Shown: in pieces, positions 23,167 through 32,627 of the stretch
Position numbering within the stretch: position 1 is the first letter of the stretch
Layout: every line of letters begins with the position of its first letter
Assembly (NCBI GenBank): GCA_045542595.1
Contig: JAZQLI010000037.1
Coordinates: forward strand, 1 to 64,000
Source of the DNA: Scatosoma sp045542595
Lineage (GTDB): Bacteria; Bacillota; Clostridia; Christensenellales; Borkfalkiaceae
Length of the DNA stretch: 64,000 bases
Direction: 5' to 3'
Notes under the pieces: model-generated
Seen by the model: the letters and a program-made list of their open reading frames with translations, nothing else
What the model was told of the DNA's origin: nothing
Databases searched by the model: none
Made by a program: the position numbers and the translations under genes

Positions 23167-26160
23167 ATGCAAAATAGAAAATCAAATAAAAAAATAAAGA
23201 GAGCGCTTGTCTGCGCGCTGGCTACCGTTTGTGTGGCGGCGACGGCTACCGCAACCGTTTCTGCGTTTAACGGCGTATTAGCGCAAACAGGGGGCGCGCA
23301 AACGGAAAGCACGCAAAAGGCTACGGCTTCGCCTGCGTCCTTGTTTACCGCCGGGAAAGGTATCACCGTTTCCGCTAACGGAAAATTGCCCGATTACGCA
23401 TTGAACGGTCAACGTGTGCATCAGGCAGACTGGATTGCGTTAAACGAAGAAACGATTACCGAAGATATGTTGCCTGCAAGCCGTACGCACGGCGTAAAGG
23501 TGGTTTCCAACTCGGAAACGAGTCTTTTAGAATTTAACAACGTAATCAACGTAGACGGGTTTACCAAAGACGATACGATTGTCGAATTTGTACCGGTTAC
23601 AACACTCCGCGTGTCTTCGGCAAGCTTTACGGGTATGAAAATTTGGATTACCGACGCCGACGACGAAAGCAACTGGATTTGCTTGGATATGTACGCAGTG
23701 CAAGCGCAATTTGGCGGTGCAACCACGATGAAAGTGTTGACGAGCGACGGTATCAAAGGCGCTTATAGATGGGGTGGCTATCACGAATGTGATGCTCCTG
23801 ACTATAACCCTGGGTATGGGCATGAAAGATATGAAGGCGGTCGCCGCGATTTTTACGGCGCAACGTTTTTACACTATTACGATGATAAGTGGGGTAAAAA
23901 TTCGCTTAACGACGTTATATACGAACCGTTTTCAGTGCATTACGACCAAGCGGATAAAGCCGTTTGGGTGAGTGGTACTACATACGGTGCTAAGGCTTGC
24001 GTACTCGATTTGGACCATAGCGAATGCCCTGCGGTTGGTGTCGGTAACGAGTTCAAGGGTTTCAAAAATAACCGTGTTAAGGTTGCCCTTCAAACGTATA
24101 ATATCGTCGACACGGCGGAATACGTAGTATTGAACGTAGGCAACAACCCTATGAACGGTACGGAAATTGCCGATACTACCAGTCCTGAATATCTCGAATA
24201 TATGCCCGAAGGCGGTTTGCCTGTGGCGAACGTGGGCAGAGAATATAAAGCATTTCCTATCGAATATTACGATTTTTACGACGGCGATTGCGATTATAAG
24301 GTATACGTGAAGAAGGAAAGCGAAGCGGACAGTGCGTTTAAAGAATGTCCCACGAAAGCGTTTACGCCTACCGAGCAGACGAGATACGTACTTAGATACG
24401 TTTCCAAGGATACGAGCGGTAACGAAAGAGTGAACGAATATACCGTACTTGCACAATACGGTTTGCCTGCACTCGACATTGTGTTAGACGGCGCTATTGA
24501 AGCGAACTACGCTTTGGGGAACGTGGTTACCATTCCCAAAGCCACGGCAAGCGGCGGCAGTGGACCTTTAGATTTGACAATTAAAGTAGTACGCGTATCC
24601 GACGGCGCGGAAATTGCACACGACAACAAGAAATTTATTCCGTATACCGAAGGGCAATATAGCATCATTTATACGGTAAAAGACTACGTGGGCAACGTAT
24701 ATACGGAAAGCTTACAATGCAACGTAACGTCGGAAAACAAGCCGGTGTATGCAACGCCTATTCAAATGTATAAAAAGTTTGTTTCGGGTGTTCCCACGCA
24801 GCTTCCCCAAGTACCTGTATACGATTATGATTCGGTACCCGGGCAAAGAGTAGAAGCCAAAACGGAAGTTACGATAACCAGCGTGAGCAATTCTGCAGTG
24901 AAAGAAACGGTTGAAAATTACGTTTTCACGCCGGATAAGGAAACGTTTGGCGATAAGGTGAAAGTGGAATATAAATCGTATTGTGATATTCCCAACGCCG
25001 CGCCGCTTATCAGTACGTTTGAAGTGGAAATTATCGAGCCGACGAACAGCTGGGATTATTTATGGAGCGGTGAAAACACTACCGTTGGCGGTAATTTACG
25101 CGAGCATAAAGATAAATTTGCAAGCGTAACGGCTACGGCAGACGGCGACGCTTCCGTTGGTTTTATCAATCCTTTACAAGCGGAATATTTAGAATTTACA
25201 TTTGGTTCGGCGATAAATAAGGACGCGTTTGACGCGGTTAAGTTCGAGATGGTTGATTTTATCGACAGCACGCAGCGTATCGCAGTGGAAATTTCCAAAG
25301 ACCTTTCCGATTCTACCTTAACGTACGTTTCCTATAACGGTGTAAAACGCGTAATGACGGGGGCGTTCGGCGGTACAGCCTATATGACGATTAAATACGT
25401 GGACGGACAACTGTTTGACAGCCGAAACAATTTAGTGGCGGATTTTACGGACTTTGAAGGCTTCTCTAGCGACAGGACTTGGGTAAACGTTACGCTTGTG
25501 AACGCAAAAGCGAACGCGGAATTGCGTATTAGCAAAATTGGTACGCATAACTTATTCGCCAACTATAACAAATCAGGAGAACTCAATGCGTTTAGCGATA
25601 CCGTACGTCCTTCGATAGAATACGGCGGACTTGTCCCTGGTGAAGCGGATATCAATACGCAAGTAACGTTGCCTTCGGCGAAAGCGTTTGACGCTTGTAC
25701 GCCGTTTGTGGAAACGTTTATTTCGGTTGTTTCGCCTAGCGGAGAGATTATCTACGAAGACGTAAACGCGAAAGATTCGTTGTCCTTTGTAACAAGTGAA
25801 TACGGCGCGTATACCGTTACTTACTGGGCGGTTGACGCCAACAATAAAAAACAAAACGTTTCGTACGACGTATACGTGTACGATTTGACAAAACCGTATA
25901 TCGTATATAACGGCGCGGAAAAGATGTATTGTGCGGTGGGCGAAACGTTGACGTTCGATAACGTGAAAGTATACGACGCTGTCGACGAAGAATTGAACGT
26001 TTGCGTATTCTTAATTGAACCCAAAGGCGTTATGAATATGCTGAAGGACGATTTGTCCTTTACGTTTAACCAAGTGGGTTGGTATACGTTACGGTATTAC
26101 GTGTACGATTCTAACTATAATACGGCAATGTTAGACGTGAAAATTTTGGTAACGGAATAA
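23167..26160 (+). CDS. Large secreted protein with Ig-like domains
   Basis: The 997-residue protein has a signal peptide cut near residue 33 (ATVSA-FNG). About residues 70-330 form a first non-Ig block with many aromatic residues (KIWITDADDESNWICLDMYA; GYHECDAPDYNPGYGHERYE). Ig-like domains follow near 345-430 and 435-520. A second ligand-type block lies near 620-800 (DYLWSGENTTVGGNL; LEFTFGSAINKDAFDAVKFE). Two more Ig-like domains end the protein without a membrane anchor or sorting signal. The architecture parallels the proteins at 10189 and 15419, though sequence similarity to their repeated block is weak by eye. A secreted glycan-binding role is inferred. No catalytic residues were identified. 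It lies inside the transporter operon. Confidence 0.7.
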   Translation: MQNRKSNKKIKRALVCALATVCVAATATATVSAFNGVLAQTGGAQTESTQKATASPASLFTAGKGITVSANGKLPDYALNGQRVHQADWIALNEETITEDMLPASRTHGVKVVSNSETSLLEFNNVINVDGFTKDDTIVEFVPVTTLRVSSASFTGMKIWITDADDESNWICLDMYAVQAQFGGATTMKVLTSDGIKGAYRWGGYHECDAPDYNPGYGHERYEGGRRDFYGATFLHYYDDKWGKNSLNDVIYEPFSVHYDQADKAVWVSGTTYGAKACVLDLDHSECPAVGVGNEFKGFKNNRVKVALQTYNIVDTAEYVVLNVGNNPMNGTEIADTTSPEYLEYMPEGGLPVANVGREYKAFPIEYYDFYDGDCDYKVYVKKESEADSAFKECPTKAFTPTEQTRYVLRYVSKDTSGNERVNEYTVLAQYGLPALDIVLDGAIEANYALGNVVTIPKATASGGSGPLDLTIKVVRVSDGAEIAHDNKKFIPYTEGQYSIIYTVKDYVGNVYTESLQCNVTSENKPVYATPIQMYKKFVSGVPTQLPQVPVYDYDSVPGQRVEAKTEVTITSVSNSAVKETVENYVFTPDKETFGDKVKVEYKSYCDIPNAAPLISTFEVEIIEPTNSWDYLWSGENTTVGGNLREHKDKFASVTATADGDASVGFINPLQAEYLEFTFGSAINKDAFDAVKFEMVDFIDSTQRIAVEISKDLSDSTLTYVSYNGVKRVMTGAFGGTAYMTIKYVDGQLFDSRNNLVADFTDFEGFSSDRTWVNVTLVNAKANAELRISKIGTHNLFANYNKSGELNAFSDTVRPSIEYGGLVPGEADINTQVTLPSAKAFDACTPFVETFISVVSPSGEIIYEDVNAKDSLSFVTSEYGAYTVTYWAVDANNKKQNVSYDVYVYDLTKPYIVYNGAEKMYCAVGETLTFDNVKVYDAVDEELNVCVFLIEPKGVMNMLKDDLSFTFNQVGWYTLRYYVYDSNYNTAMLDVKILVTE

Positions 26161-26173
26161 GGAGGGAAAACAA

Positions 26174-28156
26174 ATGAAAGCAAAAAAAGTATTAAGCGTA
26201 GTATTAGCCACTCTCTTTATTTCTTCGGCGGCGGCAATGGCGGCTTGTAGTTGCGGCGGCGAAGGCAACACCGGTGGCGGCGTTTCTTCGTCTATGACAG
26301 GCGGTTCGTCCAGCAGTGCAACCGATTCGTCTTCGTCCTATTTTCCTGAAGCACCCGTAAAAGAAGATGCGTTTGAAGACAGCACTATCACGTTATGCGA
26401 AAACGGTACGTCTGCCTATAAAGTGGTACTGCCGACGGATGCTTCTACGGCTTTACAATGGGCGGCAAACGAGCTTATCACCTTCGTGGAAAAGGCGACG
26501 GGGGTAAGGTTGCCTATCGTGCAAGAATCGACGTTGGCGGCAGGCGTAACTACGGCAGAAAAGCTTATTTCCATTGGGGAAACGGAGTTATTTAAAGCGA
26601 CGGGCACGACGGTAACGCAAGCGGAATTAACCACCGACGGTTATAAAATTATCAACGACGAAAACACCGTATTTATTTGCGGTAATACCGACTGGGGTAC
26701 GTCGTTTGGGACGTTGGAATTTTTACATCATCAAGTAGGGTACGAATCGTACACGGCAGACGAAATTGCGTATGAAAAGAGCGACGTTTTGATGCTGAAA
26801 AATTTCGGTACGTACATAGACGTTCCCGCGTTTGAAGCGCGTGCAATGGACGGTATTGCGAACTACGATTATAACACTTCGTATAGAAACCGTATCGTAG
26901 GTTTTTACGGTTCGGGGGAAGCAAGATACGGCGGCAATAAAAAATCGCACTGGATTCCCGGGCCCGACCATACTATGCAAATGATTTTACCCGAATCGAC
27001 GTATGGCGATTTTTATAATCCTTCCACGCAAATGTGTTTCTCAAGAGAAGACATTTTGGAAGCGATGTATGAAAATCTTATCCGATTGATTGAAGAAAGA
27101 CCGGAAGGGTATATCATCAACGTCGGTGCGGAAGACGGTAAGGGATATTGCGAATGTAGCACGTGCACAGAAGAAATAGCAAAATATAAAATCAGCGGTT
27201 ATTTCGTGCGCTTTATGAACAAGCTTATCGAAAAAATCGAAGCTTGGAAAAAGGAGAACTGCCCCGATAGATACCTTATTTATTGTTCGTTTGCATACGG
27301 CGGTACGTTAGAGCCCCCGACGGAAGAAGTGAACGGAGAATACGTTGTTTTGGACGAAAGCTGTATTCCCCACGAAAAGCTGTATATGAAAATTACGGGT
27401 AGCTCGTGCGTGATGCATACGATGGATAACCCCAACTGTACGCAAAATATGAACCTTTCTAAATATTTCTACGGTTGGAATTCTATTTGTCCCCGTTTGA
27501 TGGTTTGGGACTATGCGGCGAATTATCTTTGCTATTTGCCTTTCCATAACGATATCGACCATATTCAAAGCAGTTATCAATTCTACAAAGAAATGGGCGT
27601 TATTAACGTGTTTACCGAAATGAACTCCGCAGGCTCTATTACGTCGTTTGGGTTCTTGCGTGAATATTTACGCGGTAAATGTATGTGGAATCCCGACCAA
27701 AACGTCGAAGAGCTTATCGATAACTTCTTTGCGGCGTATTATAAAGACACCGCGCCCTTGATGCGTAGGGTATTCGATTTGTATCGTTCGCATTTCCGCG
27801 CGTTGGATTATACTAGTATCAACGGTCATCAACAAATTTCCACGCTGGTATATTTAAATACGACGCTTTGGCCGCGTAACGTGGTGGATTCCGCGAGAAA
27901 ATTGTTGGAAGAAGCGTTGGACGTTTGCGACAATATGCAGGACCAAGATACGGCGAGCAAATTGCGGATTCGCGTAGAAGAAGAACTTGTTTGCTTAGAG
28001 CTGTTACAAGTGCTTTTCTATGACGAATACGGCTACGATATGAATAAACGTGCGGCGTTTATCGACACGTTTGAACAAAAGACGCTTGCAATGAACATTA
28101 CGAAGTATAGAGAACACGAATCTATGTCGGCGTTCTTGGCAGGTAGAAAGAAATAA
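26174..28156 (+). CDS. DUF4838 lipoprotein, possible exported glycosidase
   Basis: The 660-residue protein has a lipobox AMAAC with Cys25 and a Ser/Gly tether. Residues about 60-170 look like the GH20b/alpha-glucuronidase-like N-terminal domain (ALQWAANELITFVEKATGVR). The DUF4838 region follows (about 230-570), with INVGAEDGKGYCECSTC near residue 320 and HNDIDHIQSSYQFYKEMGV near residue 458. DUF4838 proteins occur in many polysaccharide loci and are suspected glycosidases, but I know of no firm activity. Placement on the outer face of the membrane, next to a transporter and before GH31 and GH20 genes, fits trimming of glycans before import. GGAGGG precedes the start; the gap to the preceding gene is 13 bases. 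Confidence 0.75.
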   Translation: MKAKKVLSVVLATLFISSAAAMAACSCGGEGNTGGGVSSSMTGGSSSSATDSSSSYFPEAPVKEDAFEDSTITLCENGTSAYKVVLPTDASTALQWAANELITFVEKATGVRLPIVQESTLAAGVTTAEKLISIGETELFKATGTTVTQAELTTDGYKIINDENTVFICGNTDWGTSFGTLEFLHHQVGYESYTADEIAYEKSDVLMLKNFGTYIDVPAFEARAMDGIANYDYNTSYRNRIVGFYGSGEARYGGNKKSHWIPGPDHTMQMILPESTYGDFYNPSTQMCFSREDILEAMYENLIRLIEERPEGYIINVGAEDGKGYCECSTCTEEIAKYKISGYFVRFMNKLIEKIEAWKKENCPDRYLIYCSFAYGGTLEPPTEEVNGEYVVLDESCIPHEKLYMKITGSSCVMHTMDNPNCTQNMNLSKYFYGWNSICPRLMVWDYAANYLCYLPFHNDIDHIQSSYQFYKEMGVINVFTEMNSAGSITSFGFLREYLRGKCMWNPDQNVEELIDNFFAAYYKDTAPLMRRVFDLYRSHFRALDYTSINGHQQISTLVYLNTTLWPRNVVDSARKLLEEALDVCDNMQDQDTASKLRIRVEEELVCLELLQVLFYDEYGYDMNKRAAFIDTFEQKTLAMNITKYREHESMSAFLAGRKK

Positions 28157-28168
28157 GTAAAACAAAGC

Positions 28169-28199
28169 GTAGGGGCGGCGCAAGGCGCGTCGCTCCTGC
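28169..28199 (+). other. Imperfect GC-rich hairpin between operon genes
   Basis: AGGGGCGGCGC (28171-28181) pairs with GCGTCGCTCCT (28187-28197) with two G-T pairs and a 5-base loop. There is no T-run, so it looks like an mRNA-stabilising or processing hairpin, or a small palindromic repeat, rather than a terminator. Confidence 0.55.
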
Positions 28200-28203
28200 A
28201 AAA

Positions 28204-28235
28204 GCGAATAAGCAAATAAGCGAATAAGAGAATAT
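28204..28235 (+). repeat. Tandem 8-bp repeat
   Basis: GCGAATAA, GCAAATAA, GCGAATAA and a decayed GAGAATAT stand head to tail just after the hairpin and 21 bases before ATG 28257. Such a slip-prone repeat in a leader could vary spacing or translation of the next gene. No function is established. Confidence 0.7.
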
Positions 28236-28256
28236 GGATTTTTAAAGCAGGGCATT

Positions 28257-29813
28257 ATGGAAAAATTTGACTATCAGAAAAAAGTGGAAATTGTAGACGG
28301 CGAACGTTGGTGGGGCGGCAGTATCGGACAGGGTATCCGTATGCCTATTACCGCGCAAAGCGAATATAAGTCCGATTTATGCAACGGTTGTCAAGGGAAT
28401 ACGTTTAACGGTATTTTTATCAGTAATTTTGGTAGATATCTTGTTACGGACGGCGCGTATGCCATCGAAGTGAGCGGTGGAGTAATCACCCTTTCAGGAG
28501 CGGAAGAAATTACGCTTGGGCAAGCGACGGAAAAAACGCTCAAGGGCGCGTATCTTGCGGCTTCGGCACTCGTTTGCGTACAGGATAGAGTGGAAGTTCC
28601 CAAGGATTTGCTTTTGTATCCGCAATTTTGTACCTGGACGGAGATGCTTACCGAAGTTACGCAGGATAAAACGCTTGCGTATGCACAGTCTATCGTCGAT
28701 TGTAATTTGCCTCATAAATTACTCATTATCGACGATAAATGGAGTAAGGATTACGGCGACTGGGATTTTGACGAACGCAAATTTTATAATCCCAAAGAAA
28801 TGATGGACAAATTACACGCACTCGGTTTTAAGGTGTATTTGTGGCTAGTGCCTTTCGTACAAGAAAGCGTGCCCGATTTTGCTTTGCTTTGCGAAAACGA
28901 CGCGCTTGTGCGCGGCGCAGATGGGAAGCCCACTTTGAAAACTTGGTGGAACGGTAAAAGTTACGTACTCGATTTTACAAATCCCTTTGCGCAAAGTTGG
29001 TTGAAAGCCAAGCTCGATTATTACTGCAGTGCATACGGTGTGGACGGGTTTAAATTCGACGCGGGCGATACCGATTATTACGATTACGACGACGTTACCT
29101 ACGCGCCTACTACTCCGTCTGGGCAAAGTCTTTTATGGAGTGAGTTTGCCGCGCAGTATCAATATAGCGAGCTTCGCGCGTGTTTCCGCCTTGGCGGCAG
29201 CCACGTGATTACACGGCTTAGCGATAAACAAAGAAACTGGAGCGACGAGTGCGGTATCGGTACGTTGGTGCCGAATATGATTCAGGCAGGGCTTTGCTGT
29301 TATCCGTATTCTTGTGCGGATATGATAGGGGGCGGCGTAAGTGCGGATTTCGACAAGCCCGGCAGCGGCGAAGCGTTCGATTTCGAGCTGATTAGTCGTT
29401 TTTGCGAATGTTCGGCATTGATGCCCTGTATGCAATTTTCGTACGCGTACTGGAACAGAAGTGAAAAAATTAAGGCGTTGTTTTTACAGTACGCGCAGCT
29501 GCATATGCAGGTGAAAGAGTATCTTTCTTCGCTGATTGACGAAGCGGAACGCACGCACGCGCCTATATTAAGACATTTAGAATACGAATTTCCCCATCAA
29601 GGCTTTGCGGATACTATGTCTGCGTTTATGTTGGGAAGTAAATATTTGGTTGCGCCTGTAGTAAAGCAAGGGCAAACGGAGCAAACGTTGCGTTTACCCG
29701 AAGGCGCGAAGTGGAAGTATTGTCCTAGCGGCGTGGTATACGACGGCGGTAAAAACGTTACGGTGGCTGCGCCCGTGGGTACGTTGCCGTATTTTGAAAG
29801 AGTGGATTTTTAA
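28257..29813 (+). CDS. GH31 family alpha-glycosidase
   Basis: The 518-residue protein has a short N-terminal beta domain and a GH31 TIM barrel. KLLIIDDKWSKDYGDWDFDE and GFKVYLWLVPFV begin the barrel. The likely nucleophile is D268 in DGFKFDAGD and the acid/base D330 in NWSDECG, followed by the GGG motif in the position where family members have DIGGF. No signal peptide, so intracellular. GH31 includes alpha-glucosidases, alpha-xylosidases, alpha-galactosidases and alpha-N-acetylgalactosaminidases; the compact size and setting do not decide between them. It is 15 bases upstream of a GH20 gene and shares its transcript. Confidence 0.82.
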   Translation: MEKFDYQKKVEIVDGERWWGGSIGQGIRMPITAQSEYKSDLCNGCQGNTFNGIFISNFGRYLVTDGAYAIEVSGGVITLSGAEEITLGQATEKTLKGAYLAASALVCVQDRVEVPKDLLLYPQFCTWTEMLTEVTQDKTLAYAQSIVDCNLPHKLLIIDDKWSKDYGDWDFDERKFYNPKEMMDKLHALGFKVYLWLVPFVQESVPDFALLCENDALVRGADGKPTLKTWWNGKSYVLDFTNPFAQSWLKAKLDYYCSAYGVDGFKFDAGDTDYYDYDDVTYAPTTPSGQSLLWSEFAAQYQYSELRACFRLGGSHVITRLSDKQRNWSDECGIGTLVPNMIQAGLCCYPYSCADMIGGGVSADFDKPGSGEAFDFELISRFCECSALMPCMQFSYAYWNRSEKIKALFLQYAQLHMQVKEYLSSLIDEAERTHAPILRHLEYEFPHQGFADTMSAFMLGSKYLVAPVVKQGQTEQTLRLPEGAKWKYCPSGVVYDGGKNVTVAAPVGTLPYFERVDF

Positions 29814-29828
29814 TTTAGGAGTAAGAAT

Positions 29829-31646
29829 ATGTTAAAAACGGAAATTCAAAAGGAAATAGGGTTTACCTTTCCTGCAAATACGCAGTTTGAAAAGCGTACG
29901 GGAAATTTAAAAATCGTAGGCGAAAACGGAAAGATTACCGTTTATTACGAAAACGAGACGCAACTTGCGCGCGCGGCACTCCTTATCAAGGCGCACGGCG
30001 ATAACGGGGATTTTTGTGTGGAAGACAAATGTATCCTGCAAGATTTGTGCTTTATGGTAGACTGTTCGAGAAACGGCGTATTAAACGTTCCCACCGTAAA
30101 GAAATTTATTCGTAATTTATCTATGCTTGGTTATAACAGTATGATGTTATACACGGAAGACACGTACGAGCTGGACGGCGAGCCCATTTTCGGATATTTG
30201 CGCGGAAGATATACCAAAGCGGAAATGAAAGAAATAGACGAATACGCAAAAGCTTGGGGGATAGAAATGATTCCCTGTATCCAAATGTTGGCGCATTTGC
30301 GCGCACTCCGTCGCTGGTATACCGATTTCGAGCATTTATTCGATTGCGACGATATTCTCCTTGTCGGTGATGAAAAGGTATACGAATTTATCGAGAAAAT
30401 GTTTAAGACGATGTCCGAATGTTTTTCTTCGAGAAGATTGCACGTGGGTATGGACGAAGCGCATAACGTAGGGCGTGGTTTGTATATGGATAAAAACGGC
30501 TATCGCGATACGTTTGACATCTTATCCGAACACTTGGCAAAAGTGGCGGATATCGCAAAGAAATACGGCTATGATATTATGCTTTGGAGCGATATGTTCT
30601 TGAATATCGCCAACCGTCAAAAACGCCGTGTGGATAAAGAGGGCAACGCTCTGATTCCCCAAGACGTCATCGACAGAGTGCCTGATAACGTTTCCCTTTG
30701 CCATTGGGATTATTCGGGTTTCCCTTCAAAGAATTATTTACACCGTTATAAAATGCATATGGATTTCAAAAATCCCGTTTGGGCGGCGGTAAGTTCGTAC
30801 AAAGTACACGGGTTCGCGCCGAGCAATGCGTATTCGGAATACGAAATGAAAACGGCGTTTGCCGCGTGCAAAAAATACGGCATTGACCGCATTATCAACT
30901 GTTCTTGGGGGGACGGCGGTGCGGAAGCTTCTATGTTCTCCATTTTGCCGTCTATCGTCAACGTATCGGGGCACGCGTATAAAAAGACTCGTACGCAAAT
31001 GAAAAAGGAATTTTTCGCACTCACGGGATACACGTACGAAGCGTTTATGAAGCTTGAATGGCCGGATAACGGCTGCGGTAAGTATACGCAAGATATCGTA
31101 AAGGTTACCAAAGTAATGATGTATAACGATTTGTTGACAGGGCAACTCGATACCGAAGTGGATAAAGAATATACGCCTTGCTTTGCCCGTTCGGCAAAGG
31201 CGCTTATGCGTGTTGCTAAGGGGCAGTACGACTACATATTCAAAAATATGGCGACGGTTGCGCGCGTGATGCAGGTTAAGTACGAAATCGGCGTAAACTT
31301 GCGCGAAGCGTATGCCGCAGGCGATAAGGAAAAAATGCGCGCGTTGACGGTAGATATGGATAAGACGGTACAACGCGTGGCGGCGTTTATTAAAACGTTG
31401 AAAAAACAATGGATGACCGAATTAAAGCCGTACGGTTTTGAAATTCAAGAATACCGTTTGGGCGGCGTTATTGAAAGAATAAAAGGCTGTAAACAACGTG
31501 TGCTTGCCTACGTCAACGGGGAAGTGGAAAACATTCCTGAACTGGAAGAAACGCTCTATCCCGACGCGTGGCTTGGGAGAAGCGTAAGAACGGGCAGACA
31601 ACAATTCAACAATTTCGAATTTATTGCAAGTGTGAACAGATTTTAA
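29829..31646 (+). CDS. GH20 family beta-N-acetylhexosaminidase
   Basis: The 605-residue cytoplasmic protein (no signal peptide) carries the GH20 catalytic pair D209-E210 in VGMDEAHNVGRG. Other family features are the barrel start LQDLCFMVDCSRNGVLNVP near residue 71, MLYTEDTYEL near residue 105, and LWSDMFLN near residue 254. GH20 enzymes use the substrate acetamido group and release GlcNAc or GalNAc; some release lacto-N-biose or galacto-N-biose. Since the phosphorylase for such disaccharides (GH112) is encoded in the next operon, a hexosaminidase working on imported host-type glycans is likely. The C-terminal 200 residues are helical and not assigned. RBS TTAGGAG. Confidence 0.82.
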   Translation: MLKTEIQKEIGFTFPANTQFEKRTGNLKIVGENGKITVYYENETQLARAALLIKAHGDNGDFCVEDKCILQDLCFMVDCSRNGVLNVPTVKKFIRNLSMLGYNSMMLYTEDTYELDGEPIFGYLRGRYTKAEMKEIDEYAKAWGIEMIPCIQMLAHLRALRRWYTDFEHLFDCDDILLVGDEKVYEFIEKMFKTMSECFSSRRLHVGMDEAHNVGRGLYMDKNGYRDTFDILSEHLAKVADIAKKYGYDIMLWSDMFLNIANRQKRRVDKEGNALIPQDVIDRVPDNVSLCHWDYSGFPSKNYLHRYKMHMDFKNPVWAAVSSYKVHGFAPSNAYSEYEMKTAFAACKKYGIDRIINCSWGDGGAEASMFSILPSIVNVSGHAYKKTRTQMKKEFFALTGYTYEAFMKLEWPDNGCGKYTQDIVKVTKVMMYNDLLTGQLDTEVDKEYTPCFARSAKALMRVAKGQYDYIFKNMATVARVMQVKYEIGVNLREAYAAGDKEKMRALTVDMDKTVQRVAAFIKTLKKQWMTELKPYGFEIQEYRLGGVIERIKGCKQRVLAYVNGEVENIPELEETLYPDAWLGRSVRTGRQQFNNFEFIASVNRF

Positions 31647-31705
31647 TGAAAAAATGCGGGTGAAAATAGGGCTAAAATTTTACTAAAAAAGGTAAAATAA
31701 TTCCA

Positions 31706-31734
31706 TTGATTTCACTTGCATTTTTTGCTATAAT
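31706..31734 (+). promoter_or_regulatory. Promoter of the fucose/GH112 operon with partial AraC-type box
   Basis: TTGATT (31706-31711) and TATAAT (31729-31734) are 17 bp apart. ATAATTCCAT ends on the first base of the -35, the same placement as the downstream half-site at 7095. CACTTGCA (31713-31720) is the reverse complement of TGCAAGTG found in the 10094 element. The match is weaker than at the other three promoters. Confidence 0.65.
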
Positions 31735-31775
31735 GCTGCAAACGGATAAAAACTAGCAAAAATAAGGAGAAAAAG

Positions 31776-32570
31776 ATGTATACGTTAAGGCTTGGAAAAT
31801 CGGTAAAGGCACTTTGTAACGATTATTATCAAATTATCGAAGAAATGGCGGCGCTTGGGTATCACTCTATTGATATCGTACTTTGTGAATGCGGTTTTGA
31901 AAATACGGCGGAACAAGTAGAAGAAGTGAAAGAACGCATTATTGCGGCGAAAAATTTAGGGTTGTATTTTAACAACATTCACCTGCCGTACGGGTATGCT
32001 TGGGATATTTCCATTTTAGACGATAATAAACGTCGTTTATCAATGGATAACGTGAAATCGATTATCTCTTGGGGGGATACGCTGCAACCCTATTGTTACG
32101 TATTCCACCCCAGTGCAGGGCCGATATTTGATAACGACCGCAAAACTCGGCTTGTCCATTTAGAAAATTCGTTACGGGAGTTGCAGTCGTTTACGAAAAC
32201 GCCGCTCGCCGTAGAAAATATGCCGGATAGGGGAATGCTGAATACGGGCGCGGAATTGCAATATTTAGCGGATAAAATGGAAAACGTGCGCTTTTGTATC
32301 GACGTAAACCATTTTTTACGTGAAACGCCTGAAGAGGCGTTGGCACTTATCGGAAAATACGCCATTACGTTACATATTTCCGACCACGATTACACGCGCG
32401 AACGGCATTGGTTGCCGGCTAAGGGTAAAATTGATTGGCAAAAAGTAATTGCCGCGTTGGAAAAAGCAAACTACCAAGGCGTGTGGAATTACGAAGTATT
32501 AGAAGGCACGCTTGCCGAAATTAAATACAATTATTTGGGCTTATTTGCCGAATATAACAACTGCATATAA
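31776..32570 (+). CDS. Sugar isomerase/epimerase-like TIM-barrel protein (copy 1)
   Basis: The 264-residue protein belongs to the xylose isomerase-like/AP endonuclease-2 TIM-barrel superfamily. Features are GLYFNNIHLPYGY near residue 68, FHPSAGP near residue 110, PLAVENMPDRGMLN near residue 142, CIDVNHFL near residue 174, HISDHDYTRERHWLPAKGKI near residue 200, and VWNYEV near residue 239. The Glu, Asp/His and His residues are those expected to bind a metal. Members isomerise or epimerise sugars or hydrolyse related rings, so the exact reaction is open. A paralogue follows 57 bases downstream. It is the first gene of the fucose/GH112 operon, with RBS AAGGAG. Confidence 0.72.
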   Translation: MYTLRLGKSVKALCNDYYQIIEEMAALGYHSIDIVLCECGFENTAEQVEEVKERIIAAKNLGLYFNNIHLPYGYAWDISILDDNKRRLSMDNVKSIISWGDTLQPYCYVFHPSAGPIFDNDRKTRLVHLENSLRELQSFTKTPLAVENMPDRGMLNTGAELQYLADKMENVRFCIDVNHFLRETPEEALALIGKYAITLHISDHDYTRERHWLPAKGKIDWQKVIAALEKANYQGVWNYEVLEGTLAEIKYNYLGLFAEYNNCI

Positions 32571-32627
32571 TGCTATTTATTTTACAAGGAAAGCAAACGC
32601 AAAGGGATAAAAAGGAGAAAACATACT

